Source: JACKAN01 sp964502735 (lineage in GTDB: Bacteria > Bdellovibrionota > Bdellovibrionia > Bdellovibrionales > UBA1609). Taken from it: 56,735 nt of DNA. The position numbers and the translations under genes are program-made. Shown here in pieces: positions 26,066-33,942 of this stretch (positions are counted from its first letter, which is position 1; each line of letters opens with the position of its first letter). Location: the NCBI GenBank assembly GCA_964502735.1, contig CAZCYD010000014.1:1-56735 (forward strand), in the 5' to 3' direction. A model generated the notes under the pieces. That model did no database searches, was not told the DNA's origin, and was given only the letters and a program-made list of their open reading frames with translations.

Positions 26066-27187
26066 ATGAACAAAGATATTAAGGTTTCTGAACGCAATTT
26101 TTTTCAACGTCTTGACATAAACTTTATTTTTGTAATCATAGCTCTAAATGTTATTGGTCTTATAAATTTATACAGCGCCACCCACAGTTTAACTGTAACC
26201 TATAACGAAAGACTTTTCTTCCAACAATTATTTTGGCTTTTTGCAGGTTGGATCACTTTTTTTGGAATCACACTACTTGCCTATAGTTTTTGGAAAAGAT
26301 TTGCTCTGATCTTTTACTTGTTAAACATTGTTATGCTTATTGCCGTCATGTTTTTTGGCAAAACTGTATACGGCGCACAAAGATGGCTAGATCTAGGATT
26401 TTTCAGATATCAGCCCTCTGAAACTATAAAAATTTCTCTTGTTCTTATGCTTGCGCTTTACCTCAGTGGAAAGAAAAACAATCGCGGTCTTGGCTATAGA
26501 GACCTCTTAATTCCAGCTCTTATAACAGGAATCCCCTTTGTACTTACTGTTAAGCAACCAGATCTAGGAACTTCATTACTTATGGCATTTATTGCCCTAT
26601 CTATGATTGTTTTTGTCAGAGTTAAAAGATCCATACTCATACTTGGTGCCATTATCGCTTTACTGGCCACTCCCATTGCCTGGAACTTCGGTTTCAAAGA
26701 GTATCAAAGGAATCGCGTATTAACTTTTCTCTCTCCTGGTAAAGACCCAAGGGGAACAGGTTACAACAGCATTCAATCAAAAATAGCCGTGGGAAGCGGG
26801 CAAGTTCTCGGCAAAGGTTTTCGAAAGGGGACCCAATCTCAATTAGAGTTTATTCCAGAAAGACATTCCGATTTTATATTTTCAGTGTTAAGCGAAGAGC
26901 ATGGTTTTATTGGCAGTCTCACTACTCTTACTTTATTTTTAATATTATTTATTATGTCATTGAATATAGCCACACAAGCAAAAGACAAGTTTGGTGCCCT
27001 TATTGTCGTTGGGATAACCGCCTCTATGTTTTGGCATATGTTTATCAATATTGGGATGGTTATCGGAATTCTTCCAATTGTGGGGGTACCTCTTCCTCTT
27101 CTCTCCTATGGAGGGTCTAGTCTTCTTACTACAATGTTTGGATTGGGTTTAATTTCGGCGGTCTCCTACAGAAGATTCCTATTTTAA
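26066..27187 (+). CDS. rodA: RodA (SEDS-family peptidoglycan glycosyltransferase)
   Basis: 373 aa, ten predicted membrane helices. It polymerises glycan strands from lipid II in complex with PBP2. Family landmarks: the early NLYSAT segment, GAQRWLDLGFFRYQPSE (with the RW-DLG-F--QPSE signature), TVKQPDLGTSLL with the catalytic Asp in the QPDLG motif, and the C-terminal PLPLLSYGGSSLLTTM. It is the last gene of the mre/mrd operon and converges on the thioredoxin gene. Confidence 0.96.
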   Translation: MNKDIKVSERNFFQRLDINFIFVIIALNVIGLINLYSATHSLTVTYNERLFFQQLFWLFAGWITFFGITLLAYSFWKRFALIFYLLNIVMLIAVMFFGKTVYGAQRWLDLGFFRYQPSETIKISLVLMLALYLSGKKNNRGLGYRDLLIPALITGIPFVLTVKQPDLGTSLLMAFIALSMIVFVRVKRSILILGAIIALLATPIAWNFGFKEYQRNRVLTFLSPGKDPRGTGYNSIQSKIAVGSGQVLGKGFRKGTQSQLEFIPERHSDFIFSVLSEEHGFIGSLTTLTLFLILFIMSLNIATQAKDKFGALIVVGITASMFWHMFINIGMVIGILPIVGVPLPLLSYGGSSLLTTMFGLGLISAVSYRRFLF

Positions 27188-27253
27188 TAAAATTTTAACA
27201 AGTCGGGTTTGCCGATCGAGAAATTTTATTAAAAAATTGAAGTCAACCCCAGA

Positions 27254-27275
27254 GGGTGAATCCTAGGATTCACCC
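27254..27275. other. perfect 22-bp palindrome between rodA and trxA
   Basis: GGGTGAATCC, TA, GGATTCACCC read the same on both strands. It lies 66 bases after the rodA stop and 20 bases after the trxA stop, between convergent genes. There is no U-run next to the stem, so it is not a standard intrinsic terminator, although as RNA it forms a hairpin in both directions. A weaker stem AATAAAATTT/AAATTTTATT surrounds it on the rodA side (27187-27235). Confidence 0.6.
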
Positions 27276-27295
27276 AGCAGTTGGACCTTTAAAGC

Positions 27296-27619
27296 CTATA
27301 AATGCTTTTCAAGCATAGCCACAATATTTTCTTTGGGCTGATTGCCGACAATCTGTTCGACTTCCTGCCCCCCTTTAAAAAGAATCATAGTCGGTATACC
27401 TCGTACACCATACCTTGCTGGAGCATCTGGATTCTCATCGATATTCAACTTTAATATTTTAGCTCTTCCGGCTAAATCATTAGAAATTTCTTCAAGCTTC
27501 GGCCCCAAAGCTCGACAGGGACCACACCACTCAGCCCAAAAATCCACAAGAACAACATCGTTAGATTTAAGAACCTGAGCTTCAAAATCATTATCAGTTA
27601 CTGGACTTGTTGCCATCAT
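27296..27619 (-). CDS. trxA: thioredoxin
   Basis: 107-aa thioredoxin fold with the active site WCGPC (Cys32 and Cys35), the conserved DFWAEWCGPC strand-helix junction, the cis-Pro in RGIPTMILFKGG and a C-terminal helix. It reduces disulfides in the cytoplasm; there is no signal peptide. Two ATGs stand in tandem (27619 and 27616) behind GAGGTGA; the second has the better spacing. Convergent with rodA. Confidence 0.97.
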   Translation of the reverse strand: MMATSPVTDNDFEAQVLKSNDVVLVDFWAEWCGPCRALGPKLEEISNDLAGRAKILKLNIDENPDAPARYGVRGIPTMILFKGGQEVEQIVGNQPKENIVAMLEKHL

Positions 27620-27770
27620 TTCACCTCACTAAAAGAGCTATATTAGCTGAAAGTCTAGAGAATTCAAAGCTTGATTCCGCGGGGACTTCTGACTCAAAGC
27701 AACACAATTTATTAAATCTAAAAGCTATTCTCATTCAGATAAACCCATTTGGCACCTCAAATATCTACCT

Positions 27771-29705
27771 ATGTTTACCGATAAAAGTACTATGAATAAA
27801 TCTGATATAAATATTCTTGTTGTCGATGATGAGATCTCGATAGCTGAATCTCTAGTTAAGGCTCTTGTAAAATCAGGTTACACATCTCGTCACGTTCGAG
27901 ATGCAGACCAAGCCCTGCAAGAACTGGAGGTTAGAGACTACCACATGATCGTGATCGACTGTATGCTTCCAAGAATTAATGGAATTGAGTTGGCAAAAAA
28001 AATCCAGGAAAAAATCCCAAATGGAATCAAAACCATTCTCATAAGTGGAATCTTTAAAGATCAAGGATTTAAAAAAGATGCCATCGAAAAGGCTAAAGCT
28101 CTGCACTATTTTGAAAAACCATACGACCTTCAAGAGGTGGTAAACTTTGTAAACAAAGCCTTTGAAAAAGAAATGGCTCCAGAGGCTCCTCCTCTCTATC
28201 ATTTTTTTCACAAAGAATTCCACTCCAACTCCGACGAGCTGACTCAGATCATTAATGAAAGTGAACTTATTCATGGATACGAAGTACCTATCATTCTCTC
28301 TTTACTTTGTGCTGGTAAGGTTTCAGGAGAGCTAACCCTAGAAATTAATAATGACACTACCCTTATAGGATTTAACAAGGGGGCTATTACTAAAGTTTTA
28401 TCTTCGGATACAGATTCATACTTTGGCGTCCTCTTAATTGAAAATGGATTCTCAACTCCCGAAGAAATCGCGAAGGGGCTAGCCCTTGAAAGCGAACTTC
28501 CTATCGGAAAAAGGCTCTGGGCAACAAATACATTAAGCCCCCATGCCATCGCCCTCGTTCACCAGGAGCAGTTGTCAATCCGGCTTAGTAAAAGCATCCA
28601 ACCCGTGAATTATAAAATCAGTTTCAAGAAGTTAGAGAAGGAAAATAATGATTTACAAATCGAAGAATCTAGTTTTCACCGTTACTTGAACGACTGGCTT
28701 TCTTCCAAAGTTCGATCGGATTGGCTTAGAAACTTTTTTACCCCTTGGTCTGACAATTTTATAGTAAAAGGGCCTCTATTTAGCCAGTTTGAGGCTTTTA
28801 AGAAGTTACCTCTAGCTAGCCTAAGTCCTAACATAACGGAGGCTATCAATAATAAAACCACAATTGGAGAGATTATTGATAATCATAAACGCCCCTTTAC
28901 TTACCAGTCTCTACTTTTTTTGCTTTTACTTGAAGTCATTAAAATTAGTGAAGAAAGAAATACTAATCAGAATTTTGAAGCTACAATACAAAGACTCACT
29001 CGATTTCATGAGGCTCTCAAAACTAAAAATTTTTACGAAATGTTGGGTGTAGATAGATATGCTCACAAAGAAAGAATTCAACAGGCCTTTCACAATATGG
29101 CACTGACACTCCACCCAGACAAGGTTCCGAGGGAGGCCCCAAATGAAGTGCTAAAGCTCACAACTGAAATCTTTCAAACTCTAAGTCAAGCCAACCAGAC
29201 TTTAACAAATCACCAAAGCAAACAAAAATACGATTTTGAACTTGAACATGGAAGGGCTGAGCAAATTATGCATTCAGAAAATTTATTTGAACGTGGTTGC
29301 ATCCTCCTAAACAATAAAAAGTACAATGAGGCCTGTGACACTTTTGATGAAGTCTACCAAATGAATATTTATAATGACGACTTTTTTATTTATTATTGCT
29401 GGGCTCTTCTTAAACGAGGAGCTTCCCCGTCTCAAGTTAACAAACTCCTATTACTTGTTGAGGAGTTTTTATCTAAAATTCCTCAAGAGAAAAGACACAA
29501 TTCCTCTTACTTTTATATCAAAGGGCTATACCTCAAACTCAATCAAGATTTTGATAAGGCCATAATTTCTTTCAAACACGCTTTTACCCTTAATCCAGAG
29601 TTCAAGCCCGCTCAAATTGAATGGATGTCTTTGGAAAACCAAAAAAAGGAGCAGACCCCTTTCGCCACAAGCCTATTTAATATATTTAAAAAGAAATCCT
29701 CTTAG
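27771..29705 (+). CDS. REC-PATAN-DnaJ-TPR signalling protein, 644 aa
   Basis: Four modules are visible. A receiver domain (about 14-125) with ILVVDDE, the phospho-acceptor Asp in MIVIDCMLPRINGIELA, and the Lys in YFEKPYD. A DUF4388/PATAN-like region (about 150-310) with AGKVSGELTLE and GFNKGAITKV. A J domain (about 421-490) with FYEMLGVDRYAHKERIQQAF and the HPD tripeptide in LTLHPDKV. A C-terminal TPR region (about 500-620). Thus a phosphorylation signal could be passed to Hsp70 recruitment and protein binding. J-PATAN receivers occur in deltaproteobacteria-like predators and gliders, where they act in development or motility; the role here is inferred. Neither candidate ATG (27771 or 27792) has a good ribosome binding site. 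Confidence 0.88.
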   Translation: MFTDKSTMNKSDINILVVDDEISIAESLVKALVKSGYTSRHVRDADQALQELEVRDYHMIVIDCMLPRINGIELAKKIQEKIPNGIKTILISGIFKDQGFKKDAIEKAKALHYFEKPYDLQEVVNFVNKAFEKEMAPEAPPLYHFFHKEFHSNSDELTQIINESELIHGYEVPIILSLLCAGKVSGELTLEINNDTTLIGFNKGAITKVLSSDTDSYFGVLLIENGFSTPEEIAKGLALESELPIGKRLWATNTLSPHAIALVHQEQLSIRLSKSIQPVNYKISFKKLEKENNDLQIEESSFHRYLNDWLSSKVRSDWLRNFFTPWSDNFIVKGPLFSQFEAFKKLPLASLSPNITEAINNKTTIGEIIDNHKRPFTYQSLLFLLLLEVIKISEERNTNQNFEATIQRLTRFHEALKTKNFYEMLGVDRYAHKERIQQAFHNMALTLHPDKVPREAPNEVLKLTTEIFQTLSQANQTLTNHQSKQKYDFELEHGRAEQIMHSENLFERGCILLNNKKYNEACDTFDEVYQMNIYNDDFFIYYCWALLKRGASPSQVNKLLLLVEEFLSKIPQEKRHNSSYFYIKGLYLKLNQDFDKAIISFKHAFTLNPEFKPAQIEWMSLENQKKEQTPFATSLFNIFKKKSS

Positions 29706-29739
29706 AAATTGATAGCTCCGCACCTAAAAAGCCACTTAT

Positions 29740-29869
29740 ACCAATTCCAAAAAATAATCGCCTAAAATTTGTGAATGCGCCTCACGCGCAGTTCTGCAGC
29801 CTCAAGGCTGCGGCTGTATGAGCATGAGGTGCATTCACAAATTTTAGGCGATTATTTTTTGGAATTGGT
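29740..29869. repeat. 130-bp long inverted repeat, element E1 (relative of E2)
   Basis: Arms of 44 bases (29740-29783 and 29826-29869) are complementary except for one G-T pair. Inside is a loop of 42 bases containing the hairpin GCAGCC-TCAA-GGCTGC. The outer ends read ACCAATTCCAAAA. The element lies between the REC-PATAN-J gene and a convergent receiver-like gene and ends 2 bases from the latter's stop codon. It shares its ends and its centre with the element at 40837-40970. See findings. Confidence 0.95.
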
Positions 29870-29871
29870 CT

Positions 29872-30603
29872 TCAAGAGCTTTTCTTGATGTGACTATATA
29901 AGGCTTTAACAAAATCCTTTTTATGCTGATCCAGTTTAGACATCCTCTCGTCACGGACCTCTATCCGGTGCCTCTTATTATAGTCCTTAATTCTTTGCTT
30001 CGGAAAACCACCTAACCCAGTGGGAGCGTCCTTTAGAGATTTCAAAAATTTTTCGTACTTTTGACTCCTCTCTTCCCAGCTCATGTTTGATTTGACCCTT
30101 ACTTGAGCCTCTCCGTCCCCACCCCTTACATGGTACACATCTGACTTATTGGAAGAAGAACCTTTAACTGTGTGAACTAAATCTTCACCTTGCTTATCGC
30201 TAGCAATAATATTGGAAAGTTTTGCAGATAAGTTCTCAAACTTTAATTGAGTTTCAATTTCACACACAGACTTCAATAAATTTAATATATTGACAGGAGT
30301 TTCCATTACCCTATCGATTTTTGTGTCCGATAACTCTCCATTTGAAAATGATTGGCCAATAAACTTGAGAAGGAATACCCTGGGCAAACCACTTCTTTTA
30401 ACTAAGGTTTTAGCCAACTCAATACCATTCACCTTTTTACCCTGGGCTGTCATAACTATAAACTTTGGGTTAAAACTGAGAACGGCATCTGAAAAATTTC
30501 GGGTATTTGTCAATGAGTCAACGTCAAACCCTAGCTTTTTAAGCAAGGTCTGCAAGTACATCATCTCGTTATAGTCGTCAATTATTAGCAAAATGCGAGG
30601 CAT
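29872..30603 (-). CDS. receiver-like protein lacking the phospho-acceptor Asp, 243 aa
   Basis: The N-terminal 120 residues follow the receiver fold: ILLIIDDYNEMMYLQTLLKK with the acidic pair at Asp8-Asp9, then FIVMTAQGKKVNGIELAKTL, where the position of the phosphorylated Asp holds Thr, and a later MMETP-like region (DRVMETPVN) in which the conserved Lys is also absent. So this is probably a pseudo-receiver that does not accept phosphate. The C-terminal half is charged, basic and without a known domain. It is convergent with the REC-PATAN-J gene, and the two may be partners; that is inference. Confidence 0.8.
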   Translation of the reverse strand: MPRILLIIDDYNEMMYLQTLLKKLGFDVDSLTNTRNFSDAVLSFNPKFIVMTAQGKKVNGIELAKTLVKRSGLPRVFLLKFIGQSFSNGELSDTKIDRVMETPVNILNLLKSVCEIETQLKFENLSAKLSNIIASDKQGEDLVHTVKGSSSNKSDVYHVRGGDGEAQVRVKSNMSWEERSQKYEKFLKSLKDAPTGLGGFPKQRIKDYNKRHRIEVRDERMSKLDQHKKDFVKALYSHIKKSS

Positions 30604-30743
30604 GAACCATTATCCCAAGCGGGACTCTATTGTGGCAAGTGACACCAGCAGGAACTGAGCTAAAGTTGAGCTTGGAAATCCTGCACAATTCAGATATAAG
30701 TCTTGTTATATAAGCTTCTGAAGCCCCATTAATGGAGTCAAAA

Positions 30744-31640
30744 ATGATAAAAACACGAGAAGAAACCATAGTTTTACCTAAAAGAAAATTCACTGTAAGC
30801 ATTAAAAATCGGGAATTTAGCTGTGGTTCAGGTGAAAACCTCATGGTTATAAGTGGTCCATGTGTTATAGATAGCCGAGATCTCGTTCTAGAAACTGCTG
30901 AAAAACTTGTTGAAATTTGCGATAGACAAAAAGTAAATCTTATTTTTAAAAGCTCATACGAAAAAGACAATCGCGGAAGTGCCTCCAATTGGAAAGGCCC
31001 CATGGCCGAAGCTGGACTAAAAATTCTTGCTGAAGTAAGAGAAAAATTTAATGTTCCTGTTCTTACAGATGTTCACAGGGTAGAAGATGTGCCCATGGTA
31101 GCTGAGTATGTCGACGTTTTACAAATTCCCGCATATATGTGCCAGCAGACTTCACTTGTTCTTGCTTGCGGAGAAACGGGGAAGCCTGTAAATATAAAAA
31201 AAGGTCAATTCCTAGCCCCAGAAGGCATGGCCAGCGCTATTGACAAGATGAATTCAACCGGAAACAAAAATGTCTTACTCACAGAGCGAGGAGCCTCATT
31301 TGGCTACAATCGTCTCGTTGCTGACATGAGATCTATTCCCATTATGCAAAGCCTAGGGGCTCCGGCCTGTTTTGACGCCACTCATGTCATCAGATTATAC
31401 GGCATCTCAAGTGCCGATCCAGCAGGAGGCGAACCAAAGTTTGTTCCTCATTTGACATTAGCGGCTGTCGCGGCCGGTGCCGACGCCTTGTTCTTAGAAA
31501 CTCATCCTCGGCCAATGACTGCAAAATGTGATGCCGCTTCCCAGTTAGACTTAAGTTACTATGAATCTCTTCTCAAAAAATGCAAAGCTGTTCGCGAGGC
31601 CATAGGAAGTCCTGAAAAGGTTGGCACATACCAAGATTAG
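30744..31640 (+). CDS. kdsA: 3-deoxy-D-manno-octulosonate 8-phosphate synthase
   Basis: Makes KDO-8-phosphate from phosphoenolpyruvate and arabinose-5-phosphate for LPS inner core. Family motifs: ISGPCVIDS, FKSSYEKDNRGS (the KANRS-like segment), GLKILAEV, TDVHR, LQIPAYMCQQTSLV, NIKKGQF, LTERGASFGYNRLV, FDATHVIR and LETHPRP. About 298 aa, as usual. The ATG at 30744 has GGAG at the right distance; an ATG four codons earlier has no site. The LPS-permease gene follows 41 bases later. Confidence 0.96.
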   Translation: MIKTREETIVLPKRKFTVSIKNREFSCGSGENLMVISGPCVIDSRDLVLETAEKLVEICDRQKVNLIFKSSYEKDNRGSASNWKGPMAEAGLKILAEVREKFNVPVLTDVHRVEDVPMVAEYVDVLQIPAYMCQQTSLVLACGETGKPVNIKKGQFLAPEGMASAIDKMNSTGNKNVLLTERGASFGYNRLVADMRSIPIMQSLGAPACFDATHVIRLYGISSADPAGGEPKFVPHLTLAAVAAGADALFLETHPRPMTAKCDAASQLDLSYYESLLKKCKAVREAIGSPEKVGTYQD

Positions 31641-31681
31641 GATTATCCTAATTAATATTTCGAGTTACAGGAGGGGATTTT

Positions 31682-32839
31682 TTGCTTCTGCGCTCCCGTC
31701 TAGCTAATAGATATATTTTTTTTGAATTACTTCCTACTTTTTTAATGGGAGCTTTCCTCTTTTTATTTGTTGTCTTGATGTTTCAATCTTTTAGACTTAC
31801 AGAATACATCATCATACATGGTGCAAAGTCAGAAACTATTCTGCACATCCTGACATATCTTGCAATATCCTTTTTACCCGTCATCCTTCCCATGAGTGTG
31901 TTATTTTCTGTACTCATTACTTATGGACGCCTGAGCGCCGACTCAGAAATCGTGGCTTTTAAATCTCTCGGGCTCAACATTTTTCACCTTTCACTTCCTG
32001 CTCTGTTCTTAGGTTTTCTAGTTACCCTAATTTCATTTCAGACGGCCTATTATATTGCTCCGTGGGGCAATAGAAAAATGGAGGTGCTTCTTCATCAGAT
32101 TGGTCAATCAAAACCCGAATCCGTAATTAAAGGAGGAGTCTTCTCTGAAGGTTTTTTTGACATGGTCGTTTACGCCAATGATGTAGACTCAAAGTCTGGA
32201 CGACTTTTCAAAGTCTTTATCTATGATGAGCGCAATCCGAAGTCGCCAATGACTATTATTGCCGATGAGGGGCAGATTCTGCAAGAGTCGAACTACCAAG
32301 CTCAAAGTGCTTTTATACGATTGTTTGATGGTGATATTCATAGAACTCAAGATGAAGTCTACACTAAAATAAACTTTAAAACCTTTGATATAAGCCTTTA
32401 CGATCCAATAAAACAAACAGAAAAAGGAAAAACTCCTCTGTCATATAATCTAACAGAGTTAAGAAAAGCACTAGATGACTACAACAAAGCTAAACTTACA
32501 AAACCAAACCCCAAAAATAAAAAAAAGAAACCCGAGCACATCGATGAGAATTTTGTCAAGAAATTAGAAATTGAATACTTCAGGCGCTCAGCCCTCGCCT
32601 TTACTTGCATTGTTTTTTCTATTGTTGGAGTCGGACTGGGCACGACCACAAACAGAAGATCAGGAAAAAGTGGAGGCTTTGTGCTCTCAATTGCTGTAGT
32701 CGTCAGTTTTTGGATTATATATGCCACGATGGAGTCACTTGCTAAAAGTCAGCACGTTCCAGTTATCCTAGCCATGTGGACCGGCAACCTCATATTTTTA
32801 GTTTTTGGTGCTTTTAAAATGTATCAGGCAAAAAATTGA
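31682..32839 (+). CDS. LptF/LptG family LPS-export permease, 385 aa
   Basis: Inner-membrane permease of the LPS transporter (YjgP/YjgQ family). Three membrane helices at the start (about 15-37, 60-80, 101-122) with YIFFELLPTFLMGAFLFLFV, a periplasmic beta-jellyroll (about 140-290) and three C-terminal helices with SALAFTCIVFSIVGVGLG. By eye, LptF and LptG cannot be told apart here. The start is TTG with an excellent ribosome binding site (AGGAGGGG). The 3' end overlaps the convergent dprA gene by 26 bases. Placed with kdsA, so an LPS transcription unit is likely. Confidence 0.92.
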   Translation: MLLRSRLANRYIFFELLPTFLMGAFLFLFVVLMFQSFRLTEYIIIHGAKSETILHILTYLAISFLPVILPMSVLFSVLITYGRLSADSEIVAFKSLGLNIFHLSLPALFLGFLVTLISFQTAYYIAPWGNRKMEVLLHQIGQSKPESVIKGGVFSEGFFDMVVYANDVDSKSGRLFKVFIYDERNPKSPMTIIADEGQILQESNYQAQSAFIRLFDGDIHRTQDEVYTKINFKTFDISLYDPIKQTEKGKTPLSYNLTELRKALDDYNKAKLTKPNPKNKKKKPEHIDENFVKKLEIEYFRRSALAFTCIVFSIVGVGLGTTTNRRSGKSGGFVLSIAVVVSFWIIYATMESLAKSQHVPVILAMWTGNLIFLVFGAFKMYQAKN

Positions 32840-33692
32840 TCAAATTTCGCTCCCAAAAAGTTTCCAAATCCTGCGCGTCTACAATCATTTGTGCCCCTTC
32901 TCGAAGCAAAGACAAATTTCCTTTGCCCGTGGCTATATTGGGACTACAGGGGAGAGTCGCAATCTCCCTACCTAGAGATAAAGCTTTGCTTGCAGTCAGC
33001 AAAGACCCACTCCTTTGCCTAGCCTCCACTACAAATGTTGAATGACTCAAGGCTGCAATAAGCTCATTTCTCTTGTGAAAATGACTTTTGTAAATCTGTG
33101 TAAATGGCGAGAACTGTGTCACTATGGCACCTCCTGTTGCCAAAATTTCAGGTACCCAATTTAGTAGATCTGAAGGGTACATTTTGGCCAATCCTGATGG
33201 CAAAAAACAAACAGTGGGCGTATTCGTTACCACACATTGTTTGTGCACCTCAATATCTACACCCCTGGCACCCCCGCTAACAATTGTTCTCTTTTGACTC
33301 AGTAAAAAATCATTAAATTCCGTTCTCAACCATCTCATTGTCAAGCTTGTTGGATTGCGACTTCCCACTACAGACATCGAAGGCGCATTTAAAGATTTAA
33401 TATTGCCCATAACAGATACAAAGGGAGGATATTTTAGGCTTTTAAAATTCAGGGGATAATCTTGTTCCCATGGAGCCAACAGCTGAACTCCCTTTTCTAT
33501 TAACCACTTGTGCTCAGTGCAGTGTTTGTTATGCCAAGCCTCATCGAGGTTAAAATTGGCTTTGAAATTTAAAAATTTTTTCCATCCAGATTCTTCTCCC
33601 AATTTTTCTTGAGATCTCACAAAGCTTATCTCTTGCTTTGTCAAGGGAACACTATTCCATACAAGACTCGCACAAACTTCTTTTAAATTCAT
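32814..33692 (-). CDS. dprA: DNA-processing protein DprA
   Basis: Loads RecA onto incoming single-stranded DNA during natural transformation. The Rossmann-like DprA domain is plain: SVVGSRNPT, SGGARGVDIEVHK, a FLPSG segment, SPFTQIYKSHFHKRNELIAAL, and VVEARQRSGSLLTASKALSLGR, then the loop NLSLLREGA. ATG at 33692 chosen; the frame can extend to a TTG at 33734. The N-terminal part is short, and no C-terminal winged-helix (DprA_WH) domain is visible. It faces the LPS permease gene and overlaps its end. Confidence 0.93.
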   Translation of the reverse strand: MNLKEVCASLVWNSVPLTKQEISFVRSQEKLGEESGWKKFLNFKANFNLDEAWHNKHCTEHKWLIEKGVQLLAPWEQDYPLNFKSLKYPPFVSVMGNIKSLNAPSMSVVGSRNPTSLTMRWLRTEFNDFLLSQKRTIVSGGARGVDIEVHKQCVVTNTPTVCFLPSGLAKMYPSDLLNWVPEILATGGAIVTQFSPFTQIYKSHFHKRNELIAALSHSTFVVEARQRSGSLLTASKALSLGREIATLPCSPNIATGKGNLSLLREGAQMIVDAQDLETFWERNLINFLPDTF

Positions 33693-33771
33693 AAACGAAA
33701 GTTTATGCAACTTAATGGACCATCTCAGGTTCAAGTTATTTGCAGATAAAGTCAGAGCGGTCCGAGCACCC

Positions 33772-33935
33772 CAAATCCGCGGATAAAATGCATGAAAATT
33801 TCCTCAAACCCTTTGACTTGCGGGGCTCCGATGAGCCGGAGGCGATCACCCGAAGGGTGACAGCGGCGAAGCAGGAGCTGTCCCCGCAAGTCAAAGGGTT
33901 TGAGGAAATTTTCATGCATTTTATCCGCGGATTTG
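33772..33935. repeat. 164-bp long perfect inverted repeat, element E3
   Basis: Arms of 54 bases (33772-33825 and 33882-33935) are perfectly complementary. The 56-base centre holds two small hairpins, CTCCG-ATGAGC-CGGAG and TCACCC-GAA-GGGTGA, and further G-rich bases (AGCGGCGAAGCAGGAGC). It begins 38-80 bases upstream of dprA and ends 7 bases from the stop codon of the LysM gene, so it fills the gap between these two leftward genes. An open frame across it on the plus strand is a product of the symmetry. Confidence 0.97.
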
Positions 33936-33942
33936 AGAGTAC

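Noticed and set aside
27873..28274. 133-aa minus-strand ORF
   Set aside because: Antisense shadow of the receiver domain gene; Phe-rich low-complexity translation.
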